Part shown: piece by piece, positions 52,575-62,982 of the stretch
Numbering within the stretch: position 1 is the first letter of the stretch
Layout of the letters: the number at the start of each line of letters is the position of its first letter
DNA from: Nitzschia sp. pyKryTriq1
Lineage: Eukaryota; Bacillariophyta; Bacillariophyceae; Bacillariales; Bacillariaceae
Direction: 5' to 3'
Assembly (NCBI GenBank): GCA_956465555.1
Contig: OY101117.1
Coordinates: forward strand, 2,976,001 to 3,040,000
DNA: 64,000 bases
Translations under genes and position numbers: made by a program
Notes under the pieces: generated by a model
Database searches by the model: none
The model's input: only the letters and a program-made list of their open reading frames with translations
Told to the model about the DNA's origin: nothing

Positions 52575-54743
52575 CTAAGCTTCCTGTACAGCCGCGGCGG
52601 CATCATCATGCTCCTCGGATCCCTCTGAAATCTTCTCAGCTGCAGCCATCTTGTTGGCGTCTGCGACAGACATTCGGGCGGCACGGTGGACGGTGGTATC
52701 GATGTTGGCCTCCTTGAACCAATCATCAAAGGCGTGACGGGATTCATCGTCAATTGGTTCTTCGATAGTCTTATCGTACTTGGCCGCAAATCCGATGATC
52801 ATAAAGGTTCCGGCAAGAATGAGATACGACACAAAGAACATCCATTGCTCGGCGAAGTCCCAGCATCCCGAAGCCGTGCACTGCTCCCAAAATGGCTCCG
52901 AAAAGTTGGAGAACCCGGCTTGAGGTACATGGATGATACCAAAAACCGCAAAGAGAGAGGCGACGATCGACCAGATGGTTGCCAACTTCCATTGTCGATC
53001 CAAGACGTTGACAAGGATTGCAGTCCAAAGCATGGAAACCAATAGGGCACCGCGTTTCCAGGCCAACACACCAATCCAACCAGGCGTTCCGGGAGTGTTG
53101 GTATTGTATGTTCCGTCGTCAGTGAGAGGGGCTCGGTCCGCAACATTGGTGACCCAATCGAAAACGGATGGGAACAATCCAATGATGTAGGCGGAATAGT
53201 GGCGGTGTGGCATAAAATCAAGCGCCTCTTGATTGACCATAAGACCGACGAAGAAAACAATGGGGCCGATGGTGGCTTGATTCACCAGGGACTGAATTAA
53301 CGCGAGGATCCCGAACCAGGAAAAGATCCTGGGGGAGAAGAAAAGAGTGAGATTCGAATCTCGTTCATATTCCACCGGTACCAACGCATCGCAACACTTT
53401 GAGAGCGACTTACAAGTAAATGCATCCGTTGGCCAAAGAATAACCAACTTTGGCCCCAGATCTCTTGTGAGCTGGGTGCCCAATGTAGATGACCGTTCCG
53501 AAGGGACTTCCGAAAAAAGAAGCAATCATGGTTCCAATGCCATCCACAATCATCGATTCACGAACGGGGAATGGGTCACTGTGATCGGTAGGAGTAGTAA
53601 AAATCAGTCAGAACTAAGTACAGTGATATTGCGGGATGCACATTCAAGACACTTTTGACATTCTTTGATACTCACCCAGCTTCCTTCGCAGAGACCAGGC
53701 ACATGAGTGTCGTAGCAGCGGCACTGATACCGATGGGAATGACGATACCAAGGTAATCAGCGACAAGCGAGAAATCGCTGAACATTTCATTAGCTGTCCA
53801 AACTGGTCCCCACCACTTGACAAGTTTAGCAGCGTCCTTTGTAGCTTCCGGGCTGTTAAGACCGGTCGCCCAGCCCAAAATCATGCCGACCAGAATAACC
53901 TGCAAGGCCTCGGGGCATCGGTAATTTCCGTATCCAATACGGATGCCCGAATACCATCCCAGGTACACCCACATAATGGTAGAGTAACCGACAATAGGGG
54001 CGGCAATACTGTAGGAAACTTGTTCGATGCCCAAGAAGGCAAATCCGATGCCTGCAATCGGCACAAGGAGCGCAGCTGGAGGAACGACCTTAAGAATGAG
54101 TCGGCCAAAGAGTCCCAGAAAGACAGAAATCAGGCCAGTGATGAAGTTGGCAGCTAGAGCGACCCTGTAACCCTTGATGAAACCATCATCACCACCACCT
54201 TCGGTGAAGAAGACGGTGTAAATGATGTTGAAGACGAAGGCAAATGCAGCTGGAGTATTCAATCCGTAGGGCTGTGCTGTGTACTGACGGCCACAAGAGT
54301 TCGTCAAGCGAATGGCCTGCCAGGAGTAGTAAATATTACCCGCAAGAAGGGTAACACCGACGCCTGGAACAATCTTTCCCCAAATGTATTCATTCAAAAC
54401 GTCTTGAGAGACAGAAATGTCGCCAAAATTTCCAAGAGCTTGAACGGCGAACAGGGCTCCCAGGAGAGTGGACAAGTTATCAAAGAACAGCTGGGAAAGC
54501 GAACCCAAGTCTCCTCCAGTCATAGAGAGACCATTCCAGAAGTCCTTGCCTTGCTGTTCTCGGCGAGAGATGATGTTGAACAATCCATTCCGTGAGAACT
54601 TCACTGGTCCCAAAAGAGAACAATTTCAGAAGCAAGCCAGTCAATTGTCAATTCGAACTTACCTTGATGATCTGAGCTGGGATGGAGAGCTTGTCCTCTC
54701 CCTCCGAGGTAGTTACCTTGGGGGTTTCTTCTATTTCCGCCAT
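52575..54743 (-). CDS. xanthine/uracil-type nucleobase permease
   Basis: Four exons on the minus strand: 54743-54663, 54598-53676, 53578-53414, 53328-52575; introns 64, 97 and 85 bp; 640 residues. About a dozen hydrophobic segments are visible, with GSLSQLFFDNLSTLLGALFA, YGLNTPAAFAFVFNIIYTVF, FITGLISVFLGLFG, PAALLVPIAGIGFAFLG and GSPFGTVIYIGHPAHK, wording of the xanthine/uracil (NCS2/AzgA-like) permeases. The hydrophilic C-terminus is acidic and Ala-rich. Purine, uracil or a related compound is the probable substrate, at the plasma or plastid membrane. The first intron is very short and its acceptor is an AAG that must be used to keep frame, the least certain join. Neighbours are two amidohydrolase-like genes. 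Confidence 0.88.
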
Positions 54744-55410
54744 GGTGAGAAGATTCGATCTTCAGTTGTTTCCAAGCAAGGACGACTTCTTTTTTATGAC
54801 GACCGCGGATGCAGGTTGCAGGTCGGCAAGTGTCAAGATCCGCGATCCGCCTGAAAAAGAACAACCAGGATGCAGCAGCACTACGTAGAAAAATAAATGA
54901 AGGCGCTAGCTTCCCACTCCCAGCGACCTCACCTTTACTTCCCAACAATCCAACGGAAGTGTTGGCATTCATTCAGTCAGTGTAGGTAGTACTTGCACCG
55001 ACCGTACAACTCTACGGCAGGGCTACGTATACCGCCTCCGCCGTACCAACTGAATCACGAGATACTTATGGTTCTGCTCTGAGATGTGACACTCGTATTT
55101 AATATTACATTTTTTAAATATGCCATTCGATTGCAAAACTCCCAACACAAGAACGGAAGTTGAAGTTCTAAAGCAGAACCTCCTCAGCAATGGAACGTTA
55201 AAGAGGGTATTTCATTTTAATTTTTGGGCTACTACAACAGTGTACCGGTCCGTCGTCGTCGCCGGTCCCAAAGATCCAAAATTTCGACCAAAAAAAATCT
55301 TCGCCAGAAAAAGTCGACCGTCGACCGCCACAACAGGAACTTTTCGTTCAGCATCTTGCATCTCCGACAAAGTCGCTACCGGTAGTCTAGTTAAGCAGAA
55401 AGGAAAAACA
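54744..55410. other. intergenic, divergent
   Basis: Nothing supported. An in-frame open stretch from an ATG at 55120 precedes the next start but reads like a leader. Confidence 0.45.
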
Positions 55411-56192
55411 ATGGCCGAGACTTATGTTGATAGTGCTCCTTATAAGTGGCCATTCAATGGCAACTTGACCCCTCAGAACACATGTATTATTGTGATTGTA
55501 AGTGCTGGTGGTCGCAGAAAAGAAAACGACAAAATAGTAGCATTATCGTGCATACTCGGCCTGACAGTTTTCTTTTTCGTGTGCTCGTTCAGGATATGCA
55601 AGTGGACTTTTGTTCCAAAGGCGGCTATGTTGATTCTATGGGTTACGACATTTCACTGACGCGGGCTCCGATTGTCCCCATTCAAAATGTACTCAAAGTG
55701 TTTCGAGAAAAAGGGTTCCACGTCTTGCACACTCGTGAGGGTCATCGGCCGGATTTGGCAGACTGCCCACCCAACAAGTTGTGGCGATCTAAACAAATTG
55801 GCGCTGCCATTGGAAGTTGTGGACCCTGTGGTCGAATACTCGTGAAAGGAGAACCTGGCTGGGAAATCATTCCAGAATTGGCACCGCTCGAGAATGAAAT
55901 TGTCGTCGACAAACCAGGAAAAGGTAGTTTTGTGGGCACCTCGTTGGATTTGATTCTACGCAACAAAGGTATTTGCAATATTATCCTAGCAGGCGTTACA
56001 ACAGACGTTTGCGTCCACACCACCATGCGTAATGGCAACGATATGGGCTATGAGTGTTTGCTACTGGAGGATTGCTGCGCCGCCACAGATCCAGCGAATC
56101 ATGCAGCGGCCATTAGCATGATTCAGAAGCAAGGAGGAGTATTTGGGGCTGTGGCGACCTCGGAGCAACTCATTGCCGCTCTTACAAAGTAA
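55411..56192 (+). CDS. isochorismatase-family cysteine hydrolase (RutB/biuret-hydrolase-like), copy 1
   Basis: Two exons, 55411-55497 and 55593-56192 (95-bp intron, phase 0), 228 residues. Triad: Asp in IVIDMQVDF (split by the intron), Lys in [16 protein letters not shown], Cys in [30 protein letters not shown] and [18 protein letters not shown] match biuret amidohydrolases and the ureidoacrylate hydrolase RutB more than nicotinamidases. It likely hydrolyses an amide or carbamate N-C bond from pyrimidine or biuret breakdown. Convergent with a second copy (stops 94 bp apart). An in-frame ATG at 55120 would add 97 residues of no clear structure. Confidence 0.88.
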
Positions 56193-56286
56193 TCTGATAG
56201 TATTATATTACATCATAACATGAATACAAAACAGTTAAATTGGATCATTGCACATTCATAATATTTTTTATTCAGAGTTGTTTTCA

Positions 56287-56979
56287 TTATTTCTTTCCGA
56301 CGCTGTCGAAGGCTTCAATTAGCTTAGTGGAGTCGCAGACGTAACCAAAAATGCCTCCTTGCGCAGTAATCATTTTCAATGCCATGCTGTGGAATTCATC
56401 AAAGTAGGAAGCGCAGCAATCCGAGACACATATGCAAAAGAATCCTCGATCGTTTGCTTCGCGGATGGTGGTGTGGACACAAACTTCTGTGGTGACCCCG
56501 CACACCAGAAGCGTGGTAATTTGCCTGGCCCGCAAAATGCAGTCCAGGTCAGTAGCATAAAAACTGCCCTTGCCAGGTTTATCAATGATGGGTTCTCCGG
56601 CGATAGGATATAGTTCTGGAATAATGTCATGTCCTTCCTCTCCACGGATCATCGTCCGACCTCGAAGACCGGGCGTTCCAATTACGGGTTCTCGTTTGCT
56701 GCCAGGTCTTTGGTGCTTGTTTGGATGCAAGTCAGCCATGTCGGGTCGATGTCCTTCCCGTGTATGAATCACCAGCATTCCCAGCGACCGAGCCGAATGC
56801 AGTAATTTTCTGCACGGCTCGACCGCACGTTGAAGCTTTGAAACATCGTTGCCCAATGCAGCCCCGAAGCCACCGGGTTCGAGGAAGTCTCGTTGCATGT
56901 CAATGATGACAACGGCGGTACGGTCCAAGTCAATTGGAGCCTCTTGAGGCTCCATGGAAACTGTTACAATCCTTTCCAT
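56287..56979 (-). CDS. isochorismatase-family cysteine hydrolase (RutB/biuret-hydrolase-like), copy 2
   Basis: Single exon, 230 residues from the ATG at 56979 (the frame is open to a TTG at 57003). Same triad: Asp in VVIIDMQRDF, Lys in RTMIRGEEGHDIIPELYP with the downstream [13 protein letters not shown], Cys in GVTTEVCVHTTIREAND. It shares [17 protein letters not shown] with copy 1 but has a distinct N-terminus (MERIVTVSMEPQEAPIDL) and no intron. A paralogue rather than a recent duplicate. Both probably act on the same type of substrate, next to the nucleobase permease. Confidence 0.9.
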   Translation of the reverse strand: MERIVTVSMEPQEAPIDLDRTAVVIIDMQRDFLEPGGFGAALGNDVSKLQRAVEPCRKLLHSARSLGMLVIHTREGHRPDMADLHPNKHQRPGSKREPVIGTPGLRGRTMIRGEEGHDIIPELYPIAGEPIIDKPGKGSFYATDLDCILRARQITTLLVCGVTTEVCVHTTIREANDRGFFCICVSDCCASYFDEFHSMALKMITAQGGIFGYVCDSTKLIEAFDSVGKK

Positions 56980-57663
56980 ATTTTTGTTCGACGGCGTATT
57001 CAATGATCGATATTGTCGGAAAATACAGGATGTACAAGCTACTATGTGCGAAGTAGACGGGAGATTTGGAGATGCATGACGAGTGAATGAATGGATGGCG
57101 ACGACGAACCTCCGTCGCTCTTCGTTGTGCCGTTATGCTGGTGATGGTTTGCGAGGATCTATCAAGAAAAAAGATAAAAGATCTTTGCGTTCTTGTGAAG
57201 GGGGCGAACTGCTGCGACACTTACCATCGTACAGTACAAGTACCAGGTACGTGCCGGTACCAGGTACTGTACTACTGTACGTATGTATCGTACCGGTAGG
57301 GTACCCCGCGGTACAGACTGGTGATACCCGGGGTACTTCTACTTCATACCTGGTTGTACTCAATGTACGCGGGCCTCAATTCTTCTCGGGATTGGACGGA
57401 AGTTGAAGCAGAACCGGGCGGCGCAAACTTCCGCGTGCGTGGTGTTCGGCGGCAGAAAAAGATCTCGTCGTTTCGGATTTCGTTGTTCTATTCTGAATGA
57501 ATGGATTATCGGATGATCTCTCCCTTTAGCTCGTCGTCGTCAGATGGGTGTCAGAAGACTGAATGACGACGACTCCAAATTGTTTATTCCACTCATAAAC
57601 GGCAAGTCCACCTATCCTCGCAAAGCCACACCTCCATTTCGAGATACATAATCAGTGTCGATC
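56980..57663. other. divergent intergenic region with GTAC cluster
   Basis: No gene. Block 57229-57345 is a run of GTACCAGGTAC, CCGGTAC, GGTACCCCGCGGTAC and GTACGTATG words. Confidence 0.5.
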
Positions 57664-58695
57664 ATGCAATTGTTTCGGTCTACATCAAGTAGGAGTGTTG
57701 CAGGGCTGACGAGCTGCAACAGATTTGGATTGTGGTGCCAGCAACTGCTTCTCCTGCTTCTCTTTTCTAGCTGTGGACGATGCCAATCCATGGAGTGCAA
57801 TCAAGAATATATTATTGTCGGGGTCTCGGGTGGCTTGCAAGCTGGTTTTCCTGATCACGAAAATCTGGACTATCACCCTGGCAAAGAGGATGAGGTGCAA
57901 GCTGTTTTTCTTGGCCGTGCCCTGGTTCGAGGCTATAAATCCTATTTGGATGTGATGGAGCCTGACTGGCGCCAATACACCCCGGAGCCGCGTCAACCGC
58001 TCATTAATTGCAATGTTTATCCGAGTGGATGCTACGAACACTCGAATCAGTATTGGATCTACCTTGTCGACACGAGACAGTTCCTTACAATTCTTATGAA
58101 GGAACCAAGATTCTTGTCCATCACACCAGATTTGGGATTGGTCGACTTGACGGTACGAGAGACAAGCCCAGTTGTCAAGCACATTGCAGCACACGAAATA
58201 TCCAAGCAGGGCAAAACAAATTCCTCTTATATTGGGTTTCCGATAGTCACTGCCGCCTGGTTTAACCCCTCCAGCCATGTGGAGTCTCCCATTTTGTATA
58301 CGCTAGAGGATGGCACCCAGGTTACGAACTTTGCACAAAGCCTGGCCACATGGGCGGGTGTCATTTCGGAGGACTCCTGTAGTGCCGCAGTCGACGGTGG
58401 AGACAACGCGAACGTCGATTCCGAATCCTTTGCGTTCTTGGCCCCCGAGGCACCGCAAGACTTCTGGAAGGCGATTCGAAAGTCCATTCGAGCGGGCGAG
58501 GAAAACCGATCCACTGCGTCGTCGAAAGCTGCTGGACCCCCATATGAATGCCAACGACAAGCTCGCTTTGGAGTCTCGAAAGATATGGCACAGATTAACT
58601 ATCCCTTCGTGCCCTCGGACTTTTCTGCAATGCTGGCAAAAGGTGGCTATTCAGTCGACTTTCAAAGTGCTGTGGTATCGGAAACTCTGGCATAA
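57664..58695 (+). CDS. unrecognised secreted protein
   Basis: Single exon, 343 residues from the ATG at 57664. A hydrophobic segment (LWCQQLLLLLLFSSCGRC) after about 25 basic or Ser-rich residues fits a signal peptide with a cut after GRCQS. The mature part has scattered Cys (MECNQ, INCNVYPSGCY, EDSCSA, YECQ) and YWIYLVDTRQFLTILMK; it ends YPFVPSDFSAMLAKGGYSV. I recognise no family. A role in the secretory pathway or cell surface is all that can be said. Confidence 0.7.
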   Translation: MQLFRSTSSRSVAGLTSCNRFGLWCQQLLLLLLFSSCGRCQSMECNQEYIIVGVSGGLQAGFPDHENLDYHPGKEDEVQAVFLGRALVRGYKSYLDVMEPDWRQYTPEPRQPLINCNVYPSGCYEHSNQYWIYLVDTRQFLTILMKEPRFLSITPDLGLVDLTVRETSPVVKHIAAHEISKQGKTNSSYIGFPIVTAAWFNPSSHVESPILYTLEDGTQVTNFAQSLATWAGVISEDSCSAAVDGGDNANVDSESFAFLAPEAPQDFWKAIRKSIRAGEENRSTASSKAAGPPYECQRQARFGVSKDMAQINYPFVPSDFSAMLAKGGYSVDFQSAVVSETLA

Positions 58696-59703
58696 CAATA
58701 TCGCTGCATCGCATTGCTTATTTCTTGTACTGGATAATCAATTGGTCTCATGTAGGAGCGATGACTAAGTATAAAGTTGGAAGTAGTGTAGATCTATGAA
58801 ACTTATTACCGATAGGTTTACATTGTCTACTACGACTCTCTATCTGATGAAGTAGAGTTAGTGGTAGATCCTACTACTAGCATTGTGTCAACATATAGTA
58901 CGTACTTCGTGATGATCTCCTGAAAAATGAACATGTTCTCCATTCAAACAAAATGAGTGAGGCACAGCACTTCCTGCCGGAGACTACTCGTCTTGAGACT
59001 TCTCTAGAGCTTTTGTCTACTAGCGGCGTCGGCTACTGGCGAGATTCTTTCTCGCTACTGGAATAGAGGACGGATGTAAATTTGGCACGATAGGAGGAGA
59101 TGGCTCAAACTATAGTCTTCTAACTCACTAACAATGGAATCACTCTACGATGTTTTGTTGGCACGCCACATTCGTCGATTGCACGCTCTCTACTAGTAGA
59201 CTCTAGTAGTAGAGAGAGTACCATACGACGAGACCCATTCCTTGTACAGACTGGATCGCTCATCGCCAGATCGCCATCCCTATTATTACCGATAGTGCTA
59301 CGATTGATTCAGTCGTGCTTGGGTCCTGAATCACTTGAGTCACGAGGCTTTCCCGCATGATCTCCGAGATTTTCAGGTACAAGTTCCACATACACTTTTT
59401 CTGGTACAGATTGAACGTAGTTGCGCGCCTGCCGTGTAGGTCGTCGGCTCTCTTTTGACTGTTGAGTGAGTCCTGTTGTCGCCGAAACGACTGTCGGCTC
59501 TCCGATCGAGAAAGGACCATCACATTTTCACGCATCAAACACCAAACACCAAACCCGACAAATCAATCATCATAAAACAAAAATCACACCCGCCCGTCGA
59601 AGCTTTCCATTCATTCTTTGCGCTTTCCAGTACGAGTAGAGCTTCATCTTGTTTCCCAATCAATCTTTTCATATTGATTCCATCGTATCAAGTCATCACC
59701 ATC
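58696..59703. other. intergenic, about 1 kb
   Basis: No gene. CTCTACTAGTAGACTC-type palindromic block at 59186-59222, and GTACGTACT at 58898. Confidence 0.5.
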
Positions 59704-61627
59704 ATGACTACACCCGGTGAGTCCACGGCGGCTACGAAGGTCGTCGTCATTTGTTCTGCATGTCAATCTGACATGCGTCGTTTCGCTCCCAAAGACCGAA
59801 AGAAGGCTTTCAAGCCACAAGTAGACCAATCACAGGCACGCCGCAAGCGAATGGAGGAGGCCTCTAACGTCCAGAAGGTAAAGAGGGAAGATTCGATGAA
59901 ACGGCGCAGAGTGGGGGAGAATCATCATGAAGCCATGCTGACGGACCCCACGGCAGAAACCCAAGAATCCATGACGATTGAACAAGTACCCCAAGTCCTC
60001 GCTGATCCGAGTTCTGATCAGAAAGATATTATACTTGCAATAGAAGAGTTTCGAGTGGTATTTGACTCTCATAAGATGCCGATTCCTGGAACGATCCCAC
60101 TCTTGTTGAGACAGTTGCAGGTGCACGGAAACTCTGTGATCGTCCTTGCAAGCGTTCTGTTCACGTTAGAATATATTGTGACTGATCACAAGATAGCCAA
60201 CGATTTGTATCGTCACCACGCAATTCAAATCGTTGCTCCACTTCTTGGTCACAACAATGACAACATCAAAAACAAAGCGTCGTTGTTCCTGGAAAAAATG
60301 GCTTCCGACAACATGTTGTACAAAGACACCATCCTCGCGCAGAACCGTCTACTCGAATATTTGTAAGTATCCCAATCACTTGATGACTTTCTTTCTTTCT
60401 TTTCTTGCGCTCGCTTCTTATGTTTCATTTCGTCGAATTCGATCATCACAGGATTCAAAACATGAAATGCCCACAGTCTTTGGGAGCAACCCTTCCACTC
60501 GTTGCAACTCTTTGCGATGGTACATCTCTAGGTGTCACGCGCCCACTTGTGCCGCATTTGAGATTCGATTTGATCCCAAGTGATGCGAAGCAAGTAGTTC
60601 GTGCATTTTCTTATCTTTCTACCGGACCCAGCGGTGCCCATCGAATCGACGAACGGATCGAACGGATTCAAGCTGTGATCGAGAGCGATGTCACAAATGC
60701 TCTTGTTCATTTTCTCCAAAGCGCCGACATGCAAATGGTGGAGTATTCTCTTGCATGCCTTCAAAACTTTCTCAAAGGTAACGATATTCAGACTCAAGTT
60801 GTTGTTGATGCTCCTGGCGCCTTATCAGCCGTCGGTCAGATCATTGATGCAAAGAAGGTGAGTTCTTTGGATTCCTCCACTTGACCAGTTGATCGAGTTT
60901 GATTTTTCTAAAGCTTGACGAATGTTGAATGTTGTACGAACAGGGAAGAGTTTCAGAGAAGGCTTGCCAGCTAATCAGAGATTTGTCTCGGCGAGCTCAG
61001 GAGCGTCAAATCACTGTATTGCTGACGAGCCAAACTACGGAAACCAGACCCCTCCTTCAATCGTTGGTCGAGGCAGCCGATCCCGATGAGCCAAAATCCT
61101 CCCGAAACCTTGCGTTGTTCGTGTTGACCGACCTTTGTCTCCGTGGCACGGAAGCACAAGTGCTAGAGGTTTTCAGACGGGATGGGTTGAAAGCATTGAC
61201 CCGGGCTCTTGGTCCATCCATGCGCGTTTTGCTGCTACCAAGTGTCCTCGATGCCATCGACCGCATCTGGAAAGTGAGCGCGGGAAACAATGAGGGGTCA
61301 GAATGCATTCGCATATTCGAAGAGAACGACGGCATAGAAAAGTTGGAGGGGCTATTGAACTATCGTTTCTCAAAGATCCAAGGTAAAGCTTGGGATTTGA
61401 TGGACCGCTACGAGAAAGACTTGGAATCGTTGGACCAAGGTTGCTCGTACGAAGAAGACACCCTGGACGAAAATCTGGCTCCTGCCCTGGACGATGGTGG
61501 TTGTTTAACCCTGTCTAGCCCGGTGGTGGTGAAGAGACTCGACTATGGGCCTCTCGACAACCACGGCCGTTCCGAGAAAGATAATACTCCTCGCACCTTT
61601 GGAAACCCAAATAATCGAGGCATGTAG
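59704..61627 (+). CDS. diverged importin-alpha paralogue (IBB plus ARM repeats)
   Basis: Three exons, 59704-60362, 60452-60857, 60944-61627 (introns 89 and 86 bp), 582 residues. An IBB-like basic segment (DRKKAFKPQVDQSQARRKRM, then KVKREDSMKRRR) precedes ARM-type helices. The C-terminus matches the canonical importin alpha at 50430 (FEENDGIEKLEGLLNYRFSK against FDECNGIDHLEGLQEHPSN; DENLAP in both), and the second intron falls at the same place (IDAKK / GRVSEKACQ against LDHPK / RNIRKETCW). The Trp-Asn ladder that binds NLSs is nearly gone (TLEYIV, FSYLST, LQNFL, IRDLS). It may bind importin beta but is unlikely to be a classical NLS receptor. The N-terminal CSACQSDMRR is new. Confidence 0.85.
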
Positions 61628-61638
61628 ACTTGACGGAG

Positions 61639-61670
61639 AATGAATGAATGAATGAATGAATGAATGAATG
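61639..61670. repeat. AATG microsatellite, 8 units
   Basis: Eight exact AATG units just past the stop of the diverged importin-alpha paralogue. Confidence 0.95.
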
Positions 61671-61838
61671 GTCAGTCCATTGGCAGATGTGATCAAATGA
61701 TGCTCTACCTGTACCGGTACGGTAGAAGTAGAAGACAACGTTTGACTTGCGAAGCACTCATATGAAAAAAGAAATACTTATTTTAGAAATTCAAGTATTA
61801 TGTGTCATCACTCCCCAGCCCGGATTATAGAGTATTAT

Positions 61839-62936
61839 TTAGTTAGTCTTTTCGATCCTCTTGGATTGCTTCAATATATTGGACAAGGACGAAAGATTCT
61901 CGACGGTCGTCTCCACTACCTGTCGTTCTTGACGGTAAGCTTCTTCCATTGTCAATACTCGTTTCTTTTGCAAAGCCGAAAGTTCGTCATGATCTTCCCC
62001 CGCATCTTCAGCTTCACTTGTAGAAGTTGGATTTTGCTTCCTTTTGCCTAGCTCGGATTGCAGACGCTTTCCTTCTCGCGTGAGTTCTTGCAGTCCCTGT
62101 CCACCCATGACAGCGGCCGTCACCGTGGCACTGGTTGTACTTGTACTACTACTAGTATTAGCTTCCAGAGACTGAACGGCGCCTTGTGTAAGGGATTGGG
62201 TGGCCGCAAGCAAAGCACCTTGTTCCAAGAGAGCATTACGGCGGTCCTTGGCGGTTTTCAGTTGCGTCGCAAGTTGCGAAAGCTCTTCTTGGAGTTTGGC
62301 CATCTCCTCCTTGGAAGGAATCTCTTCCTTGTTTGGGTAGACAGCGACGACGACCGCAGGAGTAGTAGTAGTAGTAGAAGAAGAAGACGAGGCTGCAGCT
62401 GACGATTCTCCTTCTTCGAGCGCTGTGTCTGTTTCTTTTGCTGCTGTATCGGACATCAAAACGCGCTGAACGATCATTTGGCGACGTCGCGGAGCCGAAT
62501 GACGCAAGGTAAAGATGTTTCGCTGAGCGTAAACTTCCACCACATCGATATTCTTCATGTACGGCTTTTGAATCATTTGCACTAATAACGCCTTCTTGTT
62601 GGTGGATTTTTTGCCGCCGGTACTTGTAGTAGTACTGGTATTCCTAGCAGCATCATTATCATCATCTTGCAGCAACGGCAATGACGCGACACCCGACTGG
62701 ATGCCGCGTTCCAAAGACTCTGCCAAGGCGTCTGCAAATTCCTCACTGATGGTATTTTTCCCAAAGACCACCGCCTCTTGTTCTTCGAGGGAAAGTATAG
62801 TATCAGCAGTAGTACTTGTAGTAGTAGTTTTCGAGGATGGTGTTGCCGGAGAAGATGATGCAGTCTCCTGTTCGCCGGATGCAACGGTACGTGTACCGGT
62901 TCCGGTAAGCGGCGACATCATGTTGATGGTTGCCAT
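61839..62936 (-). CDS. coiled-coil protein, possibly Mis12-like
   Basis: Single exon, 365 residues from the ATG at 62936. Low-complexity Thr/Ser runs break the sequence, but two parts look folded: VFGKNTISEEFADALAESLE, then NIDVVEVYAQRNIFTLRHS, reminiscent of the Mis12/Mtw1 segment with EIYxLRNIF, followed by coiled coils (EELSQLATQLKTAKDRRNAL and GLQELTREGKRLQSELGKR). Mis12 is a kinetochore subunit with this kind of layout, so a kinetochore role is a guess. The reading frame is open further upstream only through a repeat-derived leader. Confidence 0.5.
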   Translation of the reverse strand: MATINMMSPLTGTGTRTVASGEQETASSSPATPSSKTTTTSTTADTILSLEEQEAVVFGKNTISEEFADALAESLERGIQSGVASLPLLQDDDNDAARNTSTTTSTGGKKSTNKKALLVQMIQKPYMKNIDVVEVYAQRNIFTLRHSAPRRRQMIVQRVLMSDTAAKETDTALEEGESSAAASSSSSTTTTTPAVVVAVYPNKEEIPSKEEMAKLQEELSQLATQLKTAKDRRNALLEQGALLAATQSLTQGAVQSLEANTSSSTSTTSATVTAAVMGGQGLQELTREGKRLQSELGKRKQNPTSTSEAEDAGEDHDELSALQKKRVLTMEEAYRQERQVVETTVENLSSLSNILKQSKRIEKTN

Positions 62937-62940
62937 TTTG

Positions 62941-62982
62941 TAGTTGTAGTTGTAGTTGTAGTGGTAGTGGTAGTGGTAGTGG
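62941..62982. repeat. TAGTTG/TAGTGG hexamer array
   Basis: Three TAGTTG then four TAGTGG units directly upstream of the coiled-coil gene start. Confidence 0.9.

Noticed and set aside
53340-53370. GAGATTCGAATCTC, T-loop-like palindrome
   Set aside because: It lies within an 85-bp permease intron, too small for a tRNA, with no D or anticodon arm.
55120-55410. 97-residue extension of hydrolase copy 1
   Set aside because: No domain or targeting pattern, and copy 2 begins at the equivalent of the inner ATG.
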